A stretch of 11,872 nucleotides of DNA from an uncultured Alphaproteobacteria bacterium (GTDB taxonomy: Bacteria > Pseudomonadota > Alphaproteobacteria > Caulobacterales > Parvularculaceae): contig CALAZI010000162.1 in assembly GCA_937895955.1 (NCBI GenBank), positions 1 to 11,872 on the forward strand, written 5' to 3'. Below are positions 7,078 through 11,872 of the stretch, piece after piece. Below the pieces are notes generated by a model. It was not told where the DNA came from. It searched no databases and saw only the letters and a list, made by a program, of their open reading frames with translations. The stretch's first letter is position 1, and every line of letters begins with the position of its first letter. The translations under genes were made by a program, and so were the position numbers.

Positions 7078-7084
7078 TAAACGT

Positions 7085-8131
7085 GTGGCGGTCGTTGCGT
7101 CTCAAGGAACACCGAAACTGCTTCGCGTTCTTCGCGGTCAGGCGGAGGCCGTACCGCCGATCTGGCTGATGCGTCAGGCGGGACGTTATCTTCCGGAATA
7201 TCGCGCGTTGCGCGAAAAGGCCGGTTCGTTTCTGGACCTCTGTTACAATCCGGAGCTTGCCGCTGAGGTAACGTTGCAGCCGATCCGCCGCTACGATTTC
7301 GACGCAGCGATTCTCTTCGCTGATATTCTGCTTATTCCTCAGGCGCTCGGGCAGAATCTGACTTTTACGGCGGGAGAGGGCCCGCGGCTTTCACCGGTCG
7401 TAACGCATTCGGATCTTGATAGGTTTCGAAACAGAAACATTCATGAAACGCTTTCGCCGGTTTACGAGACCGTTTCCAGCGTGAGGGCAGCGCTAAGCGC
7501 TGAAAAGGCGTTGATCGGCTTCGCCGGGGCGCCGTGGACCGTCGCCACCTATATGCTCGCCGGCGGGCCCGACAGGGATCCTGCAAGCCTTCGCAAGCGT
7601 TGGTATGACGAGCGGGATTTTATCGAGGCGCTGCTCGATGTGCTGATCGACGCCACCGTTGACTATCTTGTCGCCCAAATCGACGCCGGGGCGGATGCTG
7701 TCCAGCTCTTTGATACATGGGCTGGCGGAATGCCGGAGGAGGCGACCCGCGCTTTGTCTCTGGAGCCGCTCAAACGCCTTGCCGGGCGCGTTAAATCGAA
7801 ACGCCCGAAGACGCCGATCATCCTGTTTCCGAAAGGCGCCGGGGCGCTCCTCGGCGATTATGCGGCGATCGAGGCGTGCGACGGCGTCGGGATTGATTAC
7901 ATAACGCCATGGGAAAGCGCGCGGGCGTTGGTGACGCCTCATGCGGCCGCGCAAGGCGGACTTGATCCGATGCTTGTCGTCAGGGGCGGCGTCGAAATGG
8001 AGCAAAACGCGCTAAGATTACTGAGCGCGTTTTGCGGCGCGCCGTTCATTTTCAACCTCGGGCACGGATTGACGCCTGATACGCCGCCCGACCACGTTGC
8101 GCGCCTCGTCGAAATCGTGAGGGCGGGGTAG
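7085..8131 (+). CDS. hemE: Uroporphyrinogen decarboxylase
   Basis: Removes four carboxyl groups from uroporphyrinogen III to give coproporphyrinogen III in cytoplasmic heme synthesis. The product has 348 residues, the usual length. The N-terminal signature PIWLMRQAGRYLPEYR (25-40) is complete; D80 in FADILLIP is the catalytic Asp equivalent; GAPWTVATYML carries the conserved Tyr; and H327 in FNLGHGLTPDTPP closes the active site. The start is GTG at 7085 behind AAGGAG. The gene reads away from the probable origin; in Caulobacter a hemE promoter lies inside the origin. hemJ follows after four bases, so the two are likely co-transcribed. Confidence 0.97.
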   Translation: MAVVASQGTPKLLRVLRGQAEAVPPIWLMRQAGRYLPEYRALREKAGSFLDLCYNPELAAEVTLQPIRRYDFDAAILFADILLIPQALGQNLTFTAGEGPRLSPVVTHSDLDRFRNRNIHETLSPVYETVSSVRAALSAEKALIGFAGAPWTVATYMLAGGPDRDPASLRKRWYDERDFIEALLDVLIDATVDYLVAQIDAGADAVQLFDTWAGGMPEEATRALSLEPLKRLAGRVKSKRPKTPIILFPKGAGALLGDYAAIEACDGVGIDYITPWESARALVTPHAAAQGGLDPMLVVRGGVEMEQNALRLLSAFCGAPFIFNLGHGLTPDTPPDHVARLVEIVRAG

Positions 8132-8135
8132 GGCC

Positions 8136-8582
8136 GTGCGGGATTTCCTGTTGTCCGTCTATCCGTGGATCAAGGCGCTGCATATTGCGGCGGTGATCGC
8201 CTGGATGGCCGGCATGATGTATCTGCCGCGCCTCTTCATCTATCATCATCAGGCGGAAAAGGGCGGCGAAGCGGAACGGTTTTTCACCGTTATGGAGCGC
8301 CGCCTTCTCAAGGGGATCATCAATCCCGCGATGATCGCCGTATGGCTCCTCGCCGGGGTCATGCTCTACGCCAATCCGGCGCTGTTCGCCGCCGGCTGGT
8401 TTCTGGTGAAACTACCGCTAGTTCTCGGCATTTCGGCGATCCACGGGTTCTACGCCCGGGCCCGCCGCGCCTTTGAGCGCGGCGAACGGCCGAGGAGCGA
8501 GAAATTCTGGCGGGTCATGAACGAAATCCCGTTCCTGATGATGCTTGTCGCGGTCTTCATGGCGGTCGCAAAGCCGTTTTGA
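8136..8582 (+). CDS. hemJ: HemJ-type protoporphyrinogen IX oxidase
   Basis: Inner-membrane enzyme oxidising protoporphyrinogen IX to protoporphyrin IX, the penultimate step of heme synthesis. It has 148 residues with about four hydrophobic helices. The N-terminal segment WIKALHIAAVIAWMAGMMY, with conserved His16, then LPRLFIYHHQ is the HemJ signature; KLPLVLGISAIHGFY in the third helix and RVMNEIPFLMM before the last helix are also typical. The start is GTG, four bases after the hemE stop. The hydroxylase-independent HemJ route replaces HemG/HemY in many alphaproteobacteria. A ferrochelatase gene (hemH) is not found here, though some relatives carry it in this cluster. Confidence 0.92.
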   Translation: MRDFLLSVYPWIKALHIAAVIAWMAGMMYLPRLFIYHHQAEKGGEAERFFTVMERRLLKGIINPAMIAVWLLAGVMLYANPALFAAGWFLVKLPLVLGISAIHGFYARARRAFERGERPRSEKFWRVMNEIPFLMMLVAVFMAVAKPF

Positions 8583-8601
8583 CGCAGGCGGGAGCTGGGC
8601 A

Positions 8602-8629
8602 TTGACGCCGGGTCGCCAGAGCCTATATC
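8602..8629 (+). promoter_or_regulatory. Predicted sigma-70 promoter of rho
   Basis: TTGACG (8602-8607) and TATATC (8624-8629) are separated by 16 bases, a good match to the housekeeping consensus and lying in the hemJ-rho gap. A start near 8636 would give rho a leader of about 120 bases. Confidence 0.6.
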
Positions 8630-8635
8630 TCGAAT

Positions 8636-8757
8636 AACTCTCCTTCCTTTGCGCTAGGCGCTTTTTCAAAGCGACGCCCGCGCGCCCGGTCCAACGACAA
8701 GCCTCATGCGCCCGGCTCTTTCGCCGGTCGGTTTTCGCCTTTTTGAAAGCTCATCCC
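8636..8757 (+). promoter_or_regulatory. rho leader with small hairpins and T tracts
   Basis: Starts with a pyrimidine-rich run (8639-8650). GCGC-TAG-GCGC (8651-8661) followed by five T overlaps an alternative stem CGCTTT/AAAGCG (8659-8664 with 8668-8673), so the two exclude each other. Further on, CCGGC/GCCGG (8712-8716 with 8723-8727) is followed by T-rich sequence. E. coli rho is autoregulated by termination in its leader; a similar role here is inference. The stems are short. Confidence 0.35.
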
Positions 8758-10041
8758 ATGACGATCCCAAACCAGCTCTCCCTCGACGATCTCAAGGAAA
8801 AGTCGCCGAACGATCTGCTCGCCTTCGCCGAAGAGCTTGAGGTCGAAAACGCCTCGACCATGCGTCGTCAGGACATGATGTTTGCGATCCTCAAGGAGCT
8901 CGCCGACCGAGAGGTCGAGATCAATGGCGGCGGCGTTCTCGAGGTGCTGCCGGACGGTTTCGGTTTCCTGCGCTCGCCGGAGGCGAACTATCTTCCGGGT
9001 CCCGACGATATCTATGTTTCGCCCTCGCAAATTCGTCGTTTCGCGCTGAGAACGGGCGACACCGTCATCGGAGAGATCCGCAGCCCGAAAGAGGGCGAGC
9101 GCTATTTCGCGCTGCTCAAAGTCTCGACGATCAATTTCGAGGATCCGGAAAAGACCCGTCACAAGGTTCATTTCGACAACCTGACGCCGCTCTATCCCGA
9201 TGAGCGGCTGAAGATGGAAATCACCTCGACCGAGGACGCTAAGAAAAAAGACCTGACCGCGCGCGTCATCGATCTCGTCGCGCCGATCGGCAAAGGCCAG
9301 CGTTCGCTGATCGTCGCCCAGCCGCGCACCGGCAAGACCGTCATCCTGCAGAACATCGCCCATTCAATCGAGGTCAATCACCCCGAATGCTATCTGATCG
9401 TTCTCCTGATCGACGAGCGCCCGGAAGAGGTGACCGACATGCAACGCTCGGTGAAAGGCGAGGTCGTTTCCTCGACGTTCGACGAGCCGGCGACGCGCCA
9501 TGTCGCCGTCGCTGAAATGGTGATCGAGAAGGCGAAACGCCTCGTCGAGCACGGCCGCGACGTCGTCATCCTGCTCGACTCGATAACGCGCTTGGGCCGC
9601 GCCTACAACACGGTCGTTCCCTCATCCGGCAAGGTGTTGACCGGCGGCGTCGATGCTAACGCACTGCAGCGTCCGAAGCGGTTTTTCGGCGCGGCGAGGA
9701 ATATCGAGGAGGGGGGATCGCTCACCATCATCGCGACCGCGCTCATCGATACGGGCTCGAAGATGGACGAGGTCATCTTCGAAGAGTTCAAGGGGACCGG
9801 CAACTCAGAACTCGTCCTTGACCGGAAAGTCGCCGACAAGCGGACCTTCCCGGCGATCGACATCGCCAAATCCGGCACGCGCAAGGAAGATCTTCTGGTG
9901 CCGAAATCGGAGCTGCAGAAGGTCTATGTGCTGCGGCGCATCCTCAATCCGATGGGCACGTCGGACGCGATCGACTTCCTGCTCGATAAGCTGCGTCAGA
10001 CCAAATCGAACGAGGCGTTCTTCGATTCCATGAACACCTGA
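8758..10041 (+). CDS. rho: Transcription termination factor Rho
   Basis: Hexameric RNA helicase that ends transcription of untranslated RNA. From the ATG at 8758 it has 427 residues. The N-terminal domain keeps the alphaproteobacterial run FAEELEVENASTM (about 20-32). The RNA-binding cold-shock-like domain holds LPDGFGFLRS, DIYVSPSQIRRF and R/GDTVIGEIR. The P-loop is AQPRTGKT (187-194, Lys193), Walker B ends at D274 in VVILLDS, and the RNA-contacting loop is VLTGGVDANALQRPKRFFGAARN-like. Numbering is nine above E. coli at both P-loop and Walker B, so the domain is intact. A TTG at 8743 would add five residues, but GAAAG at 8745-8749 fits the ATG better. It is the third gene of the conserved origin-proximal hemE-hemJ-rho order. 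Confidence 0.97.
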   Translation: MTIPNQLSLDDLKEKSPNDLLAFAEELEVENASTMRRQDMMFAILKELADREVEINGGGVLEVLPDGFGFLRSPEANYLPGPDDIYVSPSQIRRFALRTGDTVIGEIRSPKEGERYFALLKVSTINFEDPEKTRHKVHFDNLTPLYPDERLKMEITSTEDAKKKDLTARVIDLVAPIGKGQRSLIVAQPRTGKTVILQNIAHSIEVNHPECYLIVLLIDERPEEVTDMQRSVKGEVVSSTFDEPATRHVAVAEMVIEKAKRLVEHGRDVVILLDSITRLGRAYNTVVPSSGKVLTGGVDANALQRPKRFFGAARNIEEGGSLTIIATALIDTGSKMDEVIFEEFKGTGNSELVLDRKVADKRTFPAIDIAKSGTRKEDLLVPKSELQKVYVLRRILNPMGTSDAIDFLLDKLRQTKSNEAFFDSMNT

Positions 10042-10054
10042 CAAGCGGGTCCTT

Positions 10055-11262
10055 TCACCGCGCCTTGGCTGGACAGCTTGTCGCGGCTAATGTCGCGCGG
10101 AGCGAATTCGCGTCATCGGGCTCAATATAGCGCGCCCAACGAACCGAGAATAAGCGCCCATCCGCTGCTCGATTGATAAACTGCCAGCGTATGTCGCCCT
10201 CGGAGTTCATCTGCAGGATGCGGCCGTAGTCCTGCTCCTCGACGAATATGTCGCCGGTTGGAAGAATTTTTCCGCGTCCGGCTGTCGGGGTGCGGATATC
10301 GTTTTTCTTGAATCCGGCAGCGAACGATTCACGCGCTTCACCGGTTTCAAAGTTGAAAACGTATTCCGAATTGGCGCCCATCGTACGCTCGCCCTTCGGC
10401 AGATAGGTTGCGTTGTTGCTGAAAATCGAAATTTCCCGGTCATTTAGAACATTTACGTCATGCTGCAACAGCCAGGGCCCGTCCTTGCGCCAGAGAACCT
10501 CATTGGTTGACGGACGATAGAGCAGGATCGTTGAGGGATTGCGGATCGAAAGAAAGACATCGCCCTTTTTCCAGTAGGCGCCGCCCTCAAGCGCTGGCTG
10601 CACGTCATTTACGTGCAGAGGATCATCGAAATAAACGGCGGTTGAATAGACGTGATGGCGAAGCCCGTTTTCAATTAGTAATTCGGCGACAGACTTTTCG
10701 TAGAGAATATCGCCATTCGGCGATAATTTAACGATGGCGTCATCCTTAAACGTATTCGGCAAGGCGGGAATCCCATGCGGGTGCTTCAGCGCGATGCCCC
10801 AGATATTTCCATCCGCATCACGTTCAATCGCATGATGAAAAATCTCATCAATGGTCCAGAGAATGTCGCCGCAAGCATTGAGCCTCACAAGCGGCGAATA
10901 CATGCCGTGAAAAACGACGCCGCCGTCCGGCATCAACAAGGGATGGGCGAGGGCGTAGCGCGTCGGGCCTTTGTCGCGTTTGAGATTAACGCGCGGCGGG
11001 CCAAGTTTCGATTGGGCGTTGATTGCGGCGATATCCGGGTCAATTTTATGGAGAATTGAGCCGTCGTCGAGATTTCTGTATTCAACGACGGTGCGCCCAC
11101 GATCGCCGTCAAAGGCGCGGCCTTGCGAAGCCCTTTCGGATTATACGTTTCGGCGCCCTTAACCGCTAGCGCGCCGAATAGAATGGCGCCGCAAAGTGCG
11201 AAAAACGCAAGGACGGTTGCGAGCGTGAGCGCCGCCCACATCTGATAGGTGCGCTTTTTCAT
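10055..11262 (-). pseudogene. Arylsulfotransferase-like (ASST family) membrane-anchored protein, frameshifted
   Basis: Two reading frames together make one protein. Frame A starts at the ATG at 11262-11260 and gives a basic N-terminus, one membrane helix (about residues 8-32) and KGAETYNPKGLRKA, then runs on without family likeness to a stop at 10933. Frame B is open from a TAA near 11143 to the stop at 10055 and gives FDGDRGRTVVEYRNLDDGS, then a repeated G-D-I-x-W beta-propeller pattern, HHAIERDADGNIW, LLQHDVNVL and an ILPTGDIFVEEQDYGRIL stretch, as in Arylsulfotran_2-like proteins. The switch must lie between about 11113 and 11135; one added base (or two removed) restores a single frame. 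The catalytic part alone has only a TTG start at 10939 without anchor. It is convergent with rho (13 bases apart). Sulfotransferase activity is family inference; a sequencing error is as likely as true decay. Confidence 0.7.
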
Positions 11263-11423
11263 CAGAAAATCTTCTAACAACAGCGTATCCCTCCGTTGGG
11301 CCGGCGCAAATCTCGGCCAATCCTCGAAATGATGCAATTCTCATGCTTCGGAAGGCGCCGACAGCTGCTGATTAGAGTTGCCGGCTGCGCGCCTTGCGCA
11401 GAAAGTTGCAAGCGGAGGCTATA
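11263..11423. promoter_or_regulatory. Divergent intergenic region between the ASST-like gene and the amidohydrolase
   Basis: 161 bases that must hold promoters for both directions. A perfect 6-bp hairpin CTGCGC/GCGCAG (11385-11390 with 11396-11401, loop of five) precedes the amidohydrolase ribosome binding site. No convincing -35/-10 pair was identified on either strand. Confidence 0.4.
11414..11418 (+). promoter_or_regulatory. Ribosome binding site of the amidohydrolase
   Basis: GGAGG with a five-base spacer to the ATG at 11424; it fixes the start of the partial gene. Confidence 0.8.
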
Positions 11424-11872
11424 ATGGAACACGCTGTACGCGAAATCATTGATGTCTGGGCGCAATTGCCGACGGCGCGCTTTTGGCGCGAGAAATGGCT
11501 CGCAAGCCTGATGCGGTGGACTGGCGGGGAGGCGCCGTCGGCCGACACGCCTGTCGAAATACTCATCGCGGCGATGGATGAGGCGCGCGTTTCGCTATCG
11601 CTCATTTCCGCATGGTCCTCGCCGAAAGGCGATCTCATTTCCAATGACGAGGTCGAGGCGGCGATCGATGCGGCTCCGACGCGGCTTAAAGGCCTTATCG
11701 GCGCCGATATTTCAGAACCGATGGAGGCGGTGCGGGAAATCCGCCGTCGCGCGAAATCCGGAAAATTCGTTGGTGTACGGATCGTTCCCTGGCTGTGGGA
11801 CCTGCCCCCGAACGACCGGCGCTATTATCCGGTCTACGCCGCCTGCGTCGATGCGGGCCTTCCGTTCTGCAC
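11424..11872 (+). CDS. Amidohydrolase-family protein, ACMSD-like (3' end outside window)
   Basis: The first 149 residues of a TIM-barrel metal-dependent hydrolase/decarboxylase (Amidohydro_2 type). Visible features are IIDVWAQLPTARF (8-20), LISNDEVEAAIDAAP in the middle, GLIGADISEPMEAVREIRR, and FVGVRIVPWLWDLPPNDRR followed by YYPVYAACVDAGLPFC (115-149). The strand-1 position that usually carries the H-x-H metal ligands reads DVWAQ here, so that pair is missing; I recall a subgroup with this DVW form. The remaining ligands would lie right of the window. The start is well supported by GGAGG at 11414. It is divergent from the ASST-like gene. Substrate unknown. Confidence 0.85.
   Translation, partial: MEHAVREIIDVWAQLPTARFWREKWLASLMRWTGGEAPSADTPVEILIAAMDEARVSLSLISAWSSPKGDLISNDEVEAAIDAAPTRLKGLIGADISEPMEAVREIRRRAKSGKFVGVRIVPWLWDLPPNDRRYYPVYAACVDAGLPFC

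Larger units (their letters stand above)
6655..7084. other. Probable chromosomal replication origin (oriC/Cori-like), gene-free gap
   Basis: A 430-base gap between divergent ppsR and hemE without a credible ORF. What is seen: five 9-mers matching TTATCCACA at 7 of 9 positions (6725-6733 minus, 6804-6812 plus, 6857-6865 minus, 6991-6999 minus, 7043-7051 plus); three GANTC sites (6896-6900, 6908-6912, 6947-6951); a 77% AT tract at 7039-7081; and TTAA tandem motifs at 7057-7070. What is known: in Caulobacter and Rickettsia the origin lies beside hemE in the same gene neighbourhood, and Caulobacter weak DnaA boxes are degenerate. Inference: this is the origin. It must also hold promoters for both flanking operons. 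No perfect DnaA box was found, which keeps confidence moderate. Confidence 0.7.

Noticed and set aside
8704..9363. Long minus-strand open frame opposite rho
   Set aside because: It is the antisense shadow of rho with no family signature; GC-rich codon use on the opposite strand explains its length.
10042..10054. Possible terminator between rho and the ASST-like gene
   Set aside because: No stem with a T tract is visible in the 13-base gap or the adjoining ends.
11420..11425. Perfect TATAAT hexamer before the amidohydrolase
   Set aside because: It overlaps the ATG, so transcription would begin inside the gene, and no -35 element lies at a suitable spacing. The match is probably the chance joining of the spacer and the start codon.

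Overview
The window reads as a conserved chromosomal segment of an alphaproteobacterium with moderately high GC. The best match is a Caulobacterales/Parvularculales-like lineage; the family-level placement is inference. Support comes from the divergent block ppsR-maf-aroE-coaE | hemE-hemJ-rho, a lipoprotein ACE-like peptidase, a COQ7-type hydroxylase, and GANTC sites between ppsR and hemE. I see no insertion sequence, phage gene, tRNA, rRNA or CRISPR array.

Left part (1-3780), all plus strand: the end of an ExoD-family membrane protein; dsbB overlapping coq7 by four bases (a quinone-reducing enzyme next to a quinone-making one); then a zinc dipeptidyl-carboxypeptidase of family M2 with a lipoprotein signal, closed by a strong hairpin terminator. 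Middle left (3778-6654), all minus strand: ppsR, maf, aroE and coaE, each overlapping the next by 1-4 bases, so almost certainly one translationally coupled operon.

Centre (6655-7084): a 430-base gene-free gap between divergent ppsR and hemE. In Caulobacter and Rickettsia the replication origin lies in the equivalent position, next to hemE. Here the gap holds five DnaA-box-like 9-mers (each 7/9), three GANTC sites within 56 bases, a 77% AT tract with tandem TTAAGAA motifs beside hemE, and an FNR/FixK-like palindrome. I regard it as the probable chromosomal origin, and it is the most interesting element in the window.

Right part (7085-10041), plus strand: hemE and hemJ (heme synthesis, four bases apart), then rho with its own promoter and a structured leader. 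Convergent to rho is an arylsulfotransferase-like beta-propeller gene (10055-11262, minus) whose membrane anchor and catalytic part lie in different frames: a frameshifted gene or a sequencing error. Divergent from it, an amidohydrolase gene starts at 11424 and runs off the right edge.

Most genes are housekeeping and well understood. I find no evidence of a novel multi-gene system; the second looks belong to the origin region, the frameshift and a few regulatory details.
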